A program made the translations under genes and the position numbers. A DNA stretch of 24,804 nucleotides from DASYML01 sp036399835 (GTDB taxonomy: Bacteria; Acidobacteriota; Blastocatellia; Pyrinomonadales; Pyrinomonadaceae), in assembly GCA_036399835.1 (NCBI GenBank), contig DASWMI010000136.1, forward strand, positions 1 through 24,804. The letters run 5' to 3'. How positions within the stretch are numbered: position 1 is the stretch's first letter; each line of letters opens with the position of its first letter. Below the pieces are notes generated by a model. The model worked only from the letters and a program-made list of their open reading frames with translations. It was not told where the DNA came from and did not search any database. Positions 15,601 through 22,709 of this stretch are shown here, in pieces.

Positions 15601-16899
15601 ATGATTCCAAGATACACCTTGCCCGAAATGGGCGCGCTCTGGTCCGAGCAGAACAAGTTTCAAAAATGGCTTGAGGTGGAGCTGGCCGTCTGCGAGGTTC
15701 ACGCCGAGATGGGCACGATTCCGCGCGAGGCCCTGGAAGAGATACGCCGCCGCGCAGCCTTCTCCGTCGAGCGCGTGCATGAGATTGAGAAGACGACCGA
15801 TCACGATGTCATAGCCTTTACCACTAACCTCGCGGAAAACATCGGTGAGGCCGCGCGCTTTGTCCATTACGGGTTGACCTCTTCGGATGTCGTGGACACG
15901 GCCAACGCGCTTCTTTTGCGAGATGCCTGCGACCTGCTCCTCAAAAAGATTGACGCGCTGATGGAAATCTTCCGTCGTCGCGCATTCGAGTTTAAGGAGA
16001 CGCCGCAGATTGGACGCACGCACGGCGTGCATGCAGAGCCGACCAGCTTTGGTCTGACCTTCGCGCTCTGGCACGACGAGATGCGCAGGAATCGAGAGCG
16101 ATTGGGGCGTGCGCGTGAAGCGGTCGCGGTCGGTAAGATAAGCGGCGCGGTCGGCGCGTTCGCGCATCTGGACCCGCAGGTTGAAGAGCTGGTCTGCGCT
16201 CATCTGGGCCTGAGGCCCGCGCCCGTCTCGACGCAGGTGGTCCAGCGCGACCGCTACGCAGAATACTTGTGCGTACTCGCCATCATCGCTTCCTCGCTCG
16301 AAAAATTTGCGCTCCAGGTCCGGCACTGGCAGCGGACAGAGGTGAGGGAAGCGGAGGAGCGTTTCAAGCGCGGCCAGAAGGGTTCGAGCGCGATGCCGCA
16401 CAAACGCAACCCGATTCTCTCGGAGCGGCTCTGCGGGATGGCGCGGCTGGTTCGCGCTGCCAGCCTCGTCGGGCTTGAGAACATAGCGCTCTGGCACGAG
16501 CGCGATATCTCTCATTCTTCAGCCGAGCGGGTGGTCCTGCCGGATTCCTCCATCGCTCTCGATTACATGCTGCACAAATCTGCCGCGCTCTTTGAAGGGC
16601 TGGTCGTCTATCCCGCAAGGATGCTGGAAAATTTGCAGGCCACGCGCGGGCTAGTCTTTAGCGGACAGCTGCTGCTGGCTTTGACGAGGGCGGGCGTCTC
16701 GCGCGAGACGGCTTACGAGTGGGCGCAGCGCAACGCGATGAAGGCTTGGGACGAGGGCGCAGACTTTCGCACGCTGGTCGCCGCCGACCCCGACATCAAA
16801 CAGCATCTCTCGGTTGAAGAGATAGACGGCGTCTTCTCGCTCGCCACATACCTGCGCAACGTTGACGCCGTCTTCAAGAGAGTCTTTGAAAAGAAGTGA
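15601..16899 (+). CDS. purB: Adenylosuccinate lyase
   Basis: This cytoplasmic enzyme of 432 residues cleaves SAICAR to AICAR and adenylosuccinate to AMP, both releasing fumarate. The fumarase-superfamily signature GSSAMPHKRNP is at 261-271. TSSDVVDTANALL and GRTHGVHAEPT mark the other two active-site regions. The start MIPRYTLPEMGALWSE matches short bacterial PurB proteins; the frame continues upstream through the DUF4019 gene, but that part is a shadow. It lies 5 bp after the DUF4019 stop. Its own TGA stop lies within the first heptamer of the palindrome at 16896. Purine genes purS, purQ and purL lie further along the same strand. Confidence 0.95.
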   Translation: MIPRYTLPEMGALWSEQNKFQKWLEVELAVCEVHAEMGTIPREALEEIRRRAAFSVERVHEIEKTTDHDVIAFTTNLAENIGEAARFVHYGLTSSDVVDTANALLLRDACDLLLKKIDALMEIFRRRAFEFKETPQIGRTHGVHAEPTSFGLTFALWHDEMRRNRERLGRAREAVAVGKISGAVGAFAHLDPQVEELVCAHLGLRPAPVSTQVVQRDRYAEYLCVLAIIASSLEKFALQVRHWQRTEVREAEERFKRGQKGSSAMPHKRNPILSERLCGMARLVRAASLVGLENIALWHERDISHSSAERVVLPDSSIALDYMLHKSAALFEGLVVYPARMLENLQATRGLVFSGQLLLALTRAGVSRETAYEWAQRNAMKAWDEGADFRTLVAADPDIKQHLSVEEIDGVFSLATYLRNVDAVFKRVFEKK

Positions 16900-16955
16900 T
16901 GAGTGATGAAAGAAAAGCTTTCCTCTCATCACTCATTACTCATCACTCATCACTC
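16896..16955. repeat. Heptamer palindrome, GTGATGA type, between convergent genes
   Basis: The left arm is GTGATGA, GTGATGA. The right arm is four units, TCATCAC, TCATTAC, TCATCAC, TCATCAC, from 16926. GAGTGATGA (16901-16909) pairs perfectly with TCATCACTC (16926-16934), with AAAGCTTT inside. It lies between purB (+) and a DUF4870 gene (-), overlapping the purB stop and ending 3 bp before the other stop. It could terminate transcription from both sides. Confidence 0.8.
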
Positions 16956-16957
16956 TT

Positions 16958-17425
16958 CTACTTGTTAACCGTCTTCTCTGCAAAGTTGCCGACCAGTGGC
17001 AGCTTGAACCAGTGGCCCTGATAAGCTTTGTAAGCGGCGTAGAGCAGCCCGCCGAAGTAGGCGAAGAAGACGACCATGTAGAGCAGCCAGATGATGATGC
17101 CGACGAGGGTCGCCAGCGAACCGCTGATCGAGCTGAGAATGAGCGCGAGAATCAGCCCGATAAACATCAACGCGATAAAGAAGACAATCGCCGCCACATG
17201 GTAGAGAAGCGATTGCAGCGCGTGAAAGCGAGCAAACTTGTTCTCCTTTTCCATGATGAACATGATGATTGCCAGCAGGCCGATGGGATAACCGAGCGCC
17301 GCCGCCAGGTTCGCATCAAGACCGATGCCAGTCTTGCCCTTGACGTCTGCCGTGGCAGCGGGCGCGTTCGGCGGCATCCCGTACTGGTTGCCATAGCCCT
17401 GTTGTTCGGGCGGAGGATTTTGCAT
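16958..17425 (-). CDS. DUF4870 membrane protein, copy A
   Basis: The 155-residue protein has a Pro/Gln/Tyr/Gly-rich soluble N-terminus (about 1-30). A DUF4870-type membrane domain with three or four helices follows (GLDANLAAALGYPIGLLAIIMFIMEKENKFARFHALQSLL; the rest near 75-140). The conserved EKENKFARFHALQS segment between helices identifies the family. The function is unknown; such proteins are thought to sit in the inner membrane. AGGAGA lies eight bases before the ATG. It follows a paralogue on the same strand after a 33-bp gap, so the two are probably co-transcribed. Confidence 0.85.
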   Translation of the reverse strand: MQNPPPEQQGYGNQYGMPPNAPAATADVKGKTGIGLDANLAAALGYPIGLLAIIMFIMEKENKFARFHALQSLLYHVAAIVFFIALMFIGLILALILSSISGSLATLVGIIIWLLYMVVFFAYFGGLLYAAYKAYQGHWFKLPLVGNFAEKTVNK

Positions 17426-17458
17426 AAAAGGTGTCTCCTGTTAACTTGAATTATTCGA

Positions 17459-17968
17459 CTATTGTGGGCCGGTCATTTTCTCGGCCATGTCGCCAATCAG
17501 CGGCAGCTTGTAGGTCGTCCCCTGATAAGCTTTGATTCCGGCCAGCACATAGATTATCAGGAAGATGACTCCGACAATCAGACGCAGGCCGAAGCCGACG
17601 ACCAGGACCAGAATCCAGATACGCGTCAGGCCGAGTATGGCCGAGAACAGGCTGAGCACGATGAGCGTGATGATAAAGACGCCGGAGAGGAGCAGCGATT
17701 GTGCGGCGTGAAAGCGCACAAACCTGTTCTCCTTTTCCGTGATGAGAAAGACCAGGCTCAGGATGACGCCCAGACAGCACAGTATGTTGCCGAGATAGCT
17801 CAACATGCCCGCGACGTTGCCGTCCAGCCCGATGCTCGTTTTGCTTGCTGGGCCTGGACCTCCGGGCGGCGCGGCCAGCGGATTGTTACCTTGCGGCCCG
17901 CCATACGGCTCGCCGTATGGGGTGCCGTAGCCCTGCGGCGGCCCGGGCGGTGGATACTGGTTCGACAT
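17459..17968 (-). CDS. DUF4870 membrane protein, copy B
   Basis: The 169-residue paralogue of the downstream gene has the same plan: a Pro/Gly/Tyr-rich N-terminus (about 1-42, with PYGEPYGGP-like repeats), then SIGLDGNVAGMLSYLGNI, the conserved EKENRFVRFHAAQSLL and two more helices, closing with AYQGTTYKLPLIGDMAEKM. The shared ends (AYQG...KLPL-G--AEK) show a tandem duplication. GAGAGGAA lies upstream of the ATG at a slightly long distance. It is divergent from purS, so 17969-18094 contains promoters in both directions. Function unknown. Confidence 0.85.
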   Translation of the reverse strand: MSNQYPPPGPPQGYGTPYGEPYGGPQGNNPLAAPPGGPGPASKTSIGLDGNVAGMLSYLGNILCCLGVILSLVFLITEKENRFVRFHAAQSLLLSGVFIITLIVLSLFSAILGLTRIWILVLVVGFGLRLIVGVIFLIIYVLAGIKAYQGTTYKLPLIGDMAEKMTGPQ

Positions 17969-18003
17969 GCCTGAAGTTGCTTCCTCTCACCTGCGGGTTT
18001 AGA

Positions 18004-18033
18004 TTGAAGTGTACGACTTGGCGCGAATATTAT
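18004..18033 (+). promoter_or_regulatory. Candidate purS promoter
   Basis: TTGAAG (18004-18009) and TATTAT (18028-18033) are separated by 18 bp, about 60 bp upstream of the purS ATG. Both hexamers match four or five of six consensus bases. No purine riboswitch or PurR-like box was recognised here. Confidence 0.4.
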
Positions 18034-18094
18034 GCTAACGACTACTGTTTGCGCAATCGTTTTGCCGTAAAATTCCAACGGAGCAGCCAATTTG

Positions 18095-18340
18095 ATGAAA
18101 GCCAAAGTTTACGTCACACTCAAGCCGGGCGTGCTCGACCCGCAGGGCAAAGCCATACAGCATTCCGTCGAGCTGCTCGGCTACGGCGGGATACAGGACG
18201 TGCGGCAGGGCAAGTATTTCGAGATCGCCCTGAACGGTTCTCTGAGCGAAACGGAGGCGCTCGACGCGGCCCAAAGGATGGCGCGCGAAGTGCTCTCGAA
18301 TCCGGTCATAGAAGATTACAGAGTGGAGATAGAAGCGTGA
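18095..18340 (+). CDS. purS: Phosphoribosylformylglycinamidine synthase subunit PurS
   Basis: This 81-residue protein is the small bridging subunit of the PurS-PurQ-PurL complex, which converts FGAR to FGAM using glutamine and ATP. KAKVYVTLKPGVLDPQGKAIQHSVELLGY and the closing NPVIEDYRVEIE are typical of the family, and the length is normal. The ATG at 18095 follows GGAGCAG by about ten bases; a TTG directly before it is less likely. Its TGA overlaps the purQ GTG start as GTGA, a sign of translational coupling. Confidence 0.95.
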   Translation: MKAKVYVTLKPGVLDPQGKAIQHSVELLGYGGIQDVRQGKYFEIALNGSLSETEALDAAQRMAREVLSNPVIEDYRVEIEA

Positions 18341-19041
18341 AATTCGGTGTCATAGTCTTTCCCGGCTCAAACTGCGACCACGATGCCTACCATGTTATCT
18401 CAAAACACGTGGGCCAGCCCGTTGACTTTATCTGGCATCGCGAGACTGCGCTTAACGGCTACGACGCCGTCATTATTCCGGGCGGGTTTTCTTACGGCGA
18501 CTACCTGCGCGCCGGTGCGCTCGCCAGCTTTTCGCCCGTCATGAGCGCCGTCCGCGATTTCGCCGCCGAGGGTGGATTCGTGCTCGGCATCTGTAACGGC
18601 TTTCAAATTCTCTGCGAAGCGGGACTGCTCCCGGGCGCGCTCCTCCGTAACCGCGACCTGCATTTTATCTGCGACCACATCAACGTCCGCGTCGAGACGA
18701 GCGAGACGCCGTTTACCAACGAGCTGAAACGAGGCGAGGTGTTGAGGATTCCCATCGCGCACGCCGAAGGCAACTACGTCTGCGACGATCTGACGCTGGA
18801 CCAGTTGCAGCGCGAAGACCGCATCATCTTTCGCTACTGCGATGAGCAGGGGCGAGTAACGGATGAAGCCAACCCAAACGGCTCGCGCGATGCAATCGCC
18901 GGCATCTGCAACCGCGAGCGCAATGTGCTCGGCCTCATGCCGCATCCTGAGCGTGCCTGCGAAGACCTGCTCGGCTCTGCGGACGGGAGCGGAGTCTTCC
19001 GCTCGCTCGCCGCAACGCTGGCCGCACACGTCGCCTCGTAA
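18337..19041 (+). CDS. purQ: Phosphoribosylformylglycinamidine synthase subunit PurQ
   Basis: This 234-residue class I glutamine amidotransferase supplies ammonia to PurL. It begins MKFGVIVFPGSNCDHD, has the oxyanion region GGFSYGDYLRAGA, the nucleophile Cys in GICNGFQ and the His/Glu pair in MPHPERA. The GTG start at 18337 overlaps the purS stop and has GGAG eight bases upstream; longer versions of the frame run across purS and are artefacts. In many genomes purL follows directly, but here a block of about 4 kb intervenes. Confidence 0.95.
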   Translation: MKFGVIVFPGSNCDHDAYHVISKHVGQPVDFIWHRETALNGYDAVIIPGGFSYGDYLRAGALASFSPVMSAVRDFAAEGGFVLGICNGFQILCEAGLLPGALLRNRDLHFICDHINVRVETSETPFTNELKRGEVLRIPIAHAEGNYVCDDLTLDQLQREDRIIFRYCDEQGRVTDEANPNGSRDAIAGICNRERNVLGLMPHPERACEDLLGSADGSGVFRSLAATLAAHVAS

Positions 19042-19207
19042 AATTTTCCGCAGAGAGAGAAAGAGAGATGAGTTGACGGCTATGGATTTTGATTGAACAG
19101 CTATCTCCGGTAACATTGCCAGGCAGTTTCGGCGCTGGCCGCCGCCCTTTTGAGCTTGAGCGAGAGGCTGGACCAGTCGAAAATATTTCTCGAAAGATTA
19201 AGCTTAC

Positions 19208-19948
19208 ATGAAACGTTATCTGCCTTTCATCATCATCGGCGCGGTCTTGCTGGTCGCCATCGGCGGCGGGCTGCTCCTCAGTTCGTCAAGGAACGCGCCG
19301 CAGAGCGGGTCGGAGTCCGCAACAGGGTTGACCGGACTCCCCAACGCGGCCTCTCCATCCCCTTCGGATTCAGCCGCGAGCAGTTCATCGCCCGTCGCCG
19401 CGCGTAGTCCGGCGGCAGGAGCAAACCCGCCGCACTTCAGGGGAGGCGAGAAGGCGAGTGTCACGCTTGAAGAGTTCGGTGATTTCCAGTGTCCGCCCTG
19501 CGGTCTGCTCGACCCCGAATTGAGAAAGCTCGAAGCGGAGTTTGGCACACGTCTGCGCGTCATCTTCCGCAACTTCCCTCTGACCAAGATGCACAAGAAC
19601 GCGCTCGACGCGGCGCGTGCAGCGGAAGCCGCCGGGGTGCAAGGCAAATACTGGGAGATGCACGACATGCTCTACGATAAGCAGAACGAGTGGAGCGTGA
19701 TGCCGGACGCGCGCCCGACCCTCGCGGGCTTTGCCGCCAGACTCGGGCTGGACGTGGAGCGTTACACGCGAGACATGGATAGCCGCCAGGTCGAAACGCG
19801 CATTATCAACGACATCACGCGCGGCGACTCGATGGGCGTCAAGGGCACGCCCACACTCTTTATCAACGGGCGAGAAATCCCCGCCGCCAGCATGACCGCC
19901 GCGGGCCTGCGCGCGGAGATTAATAACGCGCTCAACGAAAAGAGATAA
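19208..19948 (+). CDS. Membrane-anchored DsbA-like thiol:disulfide oxidoreductase
   Basis: The 246-residue protein has an N-terminal membrane anchor or signal (residues 5-26), then a Ser/Ala/Pro-rich linker (to about 75). A DsbA/Thioredoxin_4 domain follows: SVTLEEFGDFQCPPCGLL with active Cys95-Cys98, the family's FRNFPLTKMHKNA, the helical insert and the cis-Pro loop GVKGTPTLFING. CPPC differs from the CPHC of classical DsbA but is known in this group. It should oxidise folding proteins outside the inner membrane. The VKOR gene 40 bp downstream is the natural partner that would re-oxidise it using quinone. Confidence 0.92.
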   Translation: MKRYLPFIIIGAVLLVAIGGGLLLSSSRNAPQSGSESATGLTGLPNAASPSPSDSAASSSSPVAARSPAAGANPPHFRGGEKASVTLEEFGDFQCPPCGLLDPELRKLEAEFGTRLRVIFRNFPLTKMHKNALDAARAAEAAGVQGKYWEMHDMLYDKQNEWSVMPDARPTLAGFAARLGLDVERYTRDMDSRQVETRIINDITRGDSMGVKGTPTLFINGREIPAASMTAAGLRAEINNALNEKR

Positions 19949-19988
19949 GAGAGCTTGAAGAAACTGAGAGAGCGTCTCCGATTTAGAC

Positions 19989-20540
19989 ATGACAACTCCT
20001 GCCGCCGCGTCCAACGCTACCGTCAAGGCCAACGGAAAGACGATTGAAGAGAGCGCGGAAGCTGGCGCTCCGAAGGCTTCCGCGGCCCGCGCTCCACAGT
20101 CTGCCGGAGGGCGCGCGAGCCGGCCCTTTATCATGGCAGCGCTGCTCGCGCTCCTGGGTCTTGCAGATGCTGTCTATCTGACGGTCAACCACCTGACGGG
20201 CCAGAGCGTGCGCTGTACTATCACGACCGGTTGCGACGAAGTGCTCGGCAGTCCTTACGCCGTCATCGCCGGTATCCCGCTCGCAGCCATCGGCGCAGCC
20301 AGCTACTTCTTTGTCTTCAGCCTCGCCGTACTGGTCCTTTTCGGCTACGCGCGTGCGCGTCTTCCCTTGCGTCTACTCGTCGCGCTGATGCTCTTTGTGA
20401 CGCTCTGGCTGCTCTACCTGCAAGCCTTTGTCATCGGCCACTTCTGCCAGTATTGCCTGCTCTCAGCCGCCGTCACGCTCTCGCTTGCAGCAACGCTGCT
20501 GGCCGAGTTCTTCATCTCACATTCTGGAAACAGCTCCTGA
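19989..20540 (+). CDS. Vitamin K epoxide reductase (VKOR) family protein
   Basis: This 183-residue inner-membrane protein has four or five helices after a polar N-terminus of about 45 residues. The shuttle cysteines Cys76 and Cys82 lie in the outer loop (CTITTGCDEVLGSPYA), and the redox-active CQYC is at 153-156. The spacing agrees with bacterial VKOR such as the Synechococcus enzyme. It replaces DsbB by passing electrons from DsbA to quinone. The Ser/Asp-containing loop and IPLAAIGAASYF are typical. Its position right after the DsbA-like gene supports a working pair. In some bacteria the two are fused; here they are separate. Confidence 0.93.
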   Translation: MTTPAAASNATVKANGKTIEESAEAGAPKASAARAPQSAGGRASRPFIMAALLALLGLADAVYLTVNHLTGQSVRCTITTGCDEVLGSPYAVIAGIPLAAIGAASYFFVFSLAVLVLFGYARARLPLRLLVALMLFVTLWLLYLQAFVIGHFCQYCLLSAAVTLSLAATLLAEFFISHSGNSS

Positions 20541-20607
20541 ACGTCAGAGCCGACAATGAAACTATTCTGATAGGCCGCGCTGCCGCCTTCATCCGTTTTG
20601 TCTTTCT

Positions 20608-20997
20608 ATGTCTGATGAGATTCTCTCTTGGGCCGAAGTCAATCGAGTGCATCGTATTCGGAGCGGCGTCTACCAGCGCCGTGGGCGGCTCATCTCGCTG
20701 CTGACGGATTTCGGGCGCATCAATCCATGCTATCCGGACCGTCTGAACGAAGCGGGCGATACCATCTCTTACACGGGCGATGGCCGCCGCGGAGATCAAA
20801 CCTTGAACCCAGCGAACCGCGCGCTCTTCGCCGCCATCCAAAGCGGGCACGCCGTCCCGCTCTTTAACAAGCTGGCGGTCGGGCGCTGGCAAAGCATGGG
20901 CCGCTGGCGCGTGACGGAAGGGCGGCAGGTCTTTGACGAAAAAGAGCAGCGCATGCTCTGGCGTTTTACCTTGCAGAAGGCTTCGGGCGAACGATGA
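20608..20997 (+). CDS. Small stand-alone SRA/PUA-like domain protein
   Basis: The 129-residue protein is not a confident family hit by eye. The segment EAGDTISYTGDGRRGDQTLNPANRALF, followed by GHAVPLFNK and GRWQSMGRWRVTEG, resembles the SRA-like domain found at the N-terminus of ScoMcrA-type HNH nucleases and related proteins, where it reads modified cytosines. No nuclease motif or HNH residues follow, and no signal peptide is present. If the match holds, this is a free reader domain. It lies 67 bp after the VKOR gene with no clear ribosome site. Alternatives are another PUA/ASCH-type fold or an unknown protein. Confidence 0.55.
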   Translation: MSDEILSWAEVNRVHRIRSGVYQRRGRLISLLTDFGRINPCYPDRLNEAGDTISYTGDGRRGDQTLNPANRALFAAIQSGHAVPLFNKLAVGRWQSMGRWRVTEGRQVFDEKEQRMLWRFTLQKASGER

Positions 20998-21157
20998 AGC
21001 GGCGCGCGCAAGTTAGCGGACCTGGAAACCGGAAAGAGGCCGCTCGAACCACTCGAAGGCCCGCTCGTCACAACCTGCTTGTCACACGCTCCTCGCGGCT
21101 GTTAAGCTTGCGCATCAAATAGCGGACCATTTCTGAAAGGAGTTTCAATCAAAGTTT

Positions 21158-21760
21158 ATGAAGAAGCGCACGATCACATTCCTCTTTTCCGTTTTATCTC
21201 TACTGCTGGCGACGAGCGCCGCACTGGCCCAGGACGAGGGCAATAAGGGTGCTGCTATCGGACAAACCATCAGCGACTTTAAGCTCTCTGATGCTCAAGG
21301 CAAGAGCCATTCGCTCGCCTCTCTGAAGGGCCAGAAGGGAACTGTCCTGATCTTCGTTTCGATTAATTGCCCCGTCTCGAATGCCTATAACGAGCGCATG
21401 GAAAAACTGGCCCAGGACCTCAAAGCGCGCGGCATCAATGTTATCGGCATCAACGCCAACGAAAACGAATCCGCCGACGATGTTAAGAGTCATGCGGCCT
21501 CTCACAATCTGACCTTCACGATTCTCAAGGACAACGGCAATAAGATTGCGGACCTGCTCGGCGCAACGTCCACGCCCGAAGCTTTCTTTCTGGATGCCGG
21601 CAACAGGCTTCTCTATCACGGTCGGATAGACAACTCGCGCAGCGGGCAGACCATCAGCTCGAACGATCTGCGTGATGCGGTCGAAGCGGCCCTCTCAGGC
21701 AAGCCCGTGGCTAACCCTTACGTGCGCGCCTTCGGCTGCGCCATCAAGCGCGCCTCTTAA
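21158..21760 (+). CDS. Secreted thioredoxin-fold protein (redoxin/AhpC-TSA-like)
   Basis: The 200-residue protein has a clear signal peptide (to about residue 24, ALAQ). A redoxin domain follows: IGQTISDFKLSDAQGKSHSLASLKGQKGTVLIF, then INCPVSNAYNERM with Cys71 but Ser74 instead of a second cysteine. The cis-Pro region is GATSTPEAFFLD. A second cysteine, Cys194, lies near the end in AFGCAIKR. This is a pattern seen in periplasmic thiol proteins related to ResA and peroxiredoxins. The two cysteines might form the redox pair. The activity is unknown. AAAGGAG lies about 15 bases upstream of the ATG, longer than ideal. The next gene starts 5 bp after the stop. Confidence 0.85.
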   Translation: MKKRTITFLFSVLSLLLATSAALAQDEGNKGAAIGQTISDFKLSDAQGKSHSLASLKGQKGTVLIFVSINCPVSNAYNERMEKLAQDLKARGINVIGINANENESADDVKSHAASHNLTFTILKDNGNKIADLLGATSTPEAFFLDAGNRLLYHGRIDNSRSGQTISSNDLRDAVEAALSGKPVANPYVRAFGCAIKRAS

Positions 21761-21765
21761 AGTTC

Positions 21766-22443
21766 ATGAGCAATAGCCTACGCCTCGCAAGCTCTCTCCG
21801 GCTCGTCGCCCTGCTCGTCTGCGCTTCTGGTCCAATGCAACTCTCTCCGGTGGCAGAAGCGCAGACAACGGCTGCGCCCACAGCCTCTTCCTCCGCTCAA
21901 GATAAAGAGAAGTCTCCTGATAAAGAGAAAACTTCTGCCGGACCACAACAGGCTTCATCACAGGATGCTTCCAAGCCTCTCAAGGCCGCCGCGCTGCCCG
22001 TCGTCGAGGAGCTTGACGGCGAGGCTTTGAAAAAGCTTTTGCAGCGCGACCGGAGCGCGGCGGGCGCAGGCCCTTTACTCGTCAATTTCTGGGCCACCTG
22101 GTGCGAGCCTTGCCGCGAAGAGTTCCCTGATCTGGTCCGGCTGGATACGGAGTTTCGCCCGCGCGGGCTTGAGTTCATCACCGTCTCGCTCGACGACGTG
22201 GCCGACATCAAGACGAGCGTCCCGCAATACCTGCACACGATGCGTGCCTCTATGCCAGCCTATCTTTTGAACGTGCCCGACCCGAACGAGATTATCCTCT
22301 CGGTTGACCCCGCCTGGAGCGGCGCGATGCCCGCGACCTTCCTTTACGACGCGCGAGGCCGCCTCGTCTACAAACACCTGGGCCGCATCAAGACGGAAGA
22401 GCTACGCGCCGTCATCGAAAAGGCTTTGAAGCCCAGAGGCTGA
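21766..22443 (+). CDS. TlpA/ResA-like thioredoxin-fold protein
   Basis: The 225-residue protein has an N-terminal signal or anchor (about 1-32), then a Ser/Lys/Glu-rich low-complexity linker (to about 70). A TlpA-like domain follows with LLVNFWATWCEPCREEFPDLVRL (Cys113 and Cys116) and the cis-Pro loop GAMPATFLYD. Such proteins reduce disulfides in the envelope, for example during cytochrome c maturation, but no cytochrome gene is in view. It starts 5 bp after the previous redoxin, so the two are co-transcribed. Together with the DsbA-VKOR pair it forms a cluster of four envelope thiol proteins. Confidence 0.9.
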   Translation: MSNSLRLASSLRLVALLVCASGPMQLSPVAEAQTTAAPTASSSAQDKEKSPDKEKTSAGPQQASSQDASKPLKAAALPVVEELDGEALKKLLQRDRSAAGAGPLLVNFWATWCEPCREEFPDLVRLDTEFRPRGLEFITVSLDDVADIKTSVPQYLHTMRASMPAYLLNVPDPNEIILSVDPAWSGAMPATFLYDARGRLVYKHLGRIKTEELRAVIEKALKPRG

Positions 22444-22446
22444 AGT

Positions 22447-22474
22447 TTGGCGCTTGCTTGAGATGATATATAAT
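22447..22474 (+). promoter_or_regulatory. Promoter of the DUF433/DUF5615 module
   Basis: A perfect -10 hexamer TATAAT lies at 22469-22474 and a 4-of-6 -35 (TTGGCG) at 22447-22452, with 16 bp between. Transcription should begin near 22481, only a few bases before the ATG at 22485, so the message would be nearly leaderless. The module therefore looks independent of the redoxin genes. Confidence 0.5.
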
Positions 22475-22484
22475 CAGGGATGCT

Positions 22485-22709
22485 ATGAACACGAATCTTA
22501 TTCAATCTGATCCGTCTGTGATGATGGGCAAGCCTGTCATCGCAGGGACGCGTATTACGGTTGAGTTAATTCTTGAAAAACTGGCTGCCGGAGAAACCAT
22601 TGAGCAGCTTCTTGAAGCTCATCCGAGGCTGACCAGAGAAGCTATCTCGGCAGCTTTATCGTATGCTCTCCAAACCCTCCAAAATACACCTCCTCAGAAA
22701 GCTGCATGA
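22485..22709 (+). CDS. DUF433 antitoxin
   Basis: The 74-residue protein matches DUF433: QSDPSVMMGKPVIAGTRITVELILEKLAAGETIEQLLEAHPRLT, then a helix (REAISAALSYALQTL). The fold is a small winged helix-turn-helix that pairs with DUF5615 PIN-like proteins in toxin-antitoxin-type modules. Its TGA overlaps the toxin ATG (ATGA at 22706-22709), the standard coupling. Codon use is visibly richer in A/T (TTA, CTT, AAA, AGA) than in the flanking redoxin genes and purL, which suggests separate acquisition. The antitoxin is intact although the toxin is broken. Confidence 0.88.
   Translation: MNTNLIQSDPSVMMGKPVIAGTRITVELILEKLAAGETIEQLLEAHPRLTREAISAALSYALQTLQNTPPQKAA

Noticed and set aside
15565..16515. 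316-codon minus-strand frame opposite purB
   Set aside because: It is antisense to a well-conserved enzyme and has no motif; composition bias explains it.
16896..16955. Possible CRISPR array because of regular short repeats
   Set aside because: The units are 7 bp, directly adjacent with no unique spacers, and arranged as an inverted pair. No cas genes are present.
17845..18336. Long N-terminal extension of PurQ
   Set aside because: The extension overlaps purS in another frame and the DUF4870 promoter region; the GTG at 18337 gives the family N-terminus and a ribosome site.
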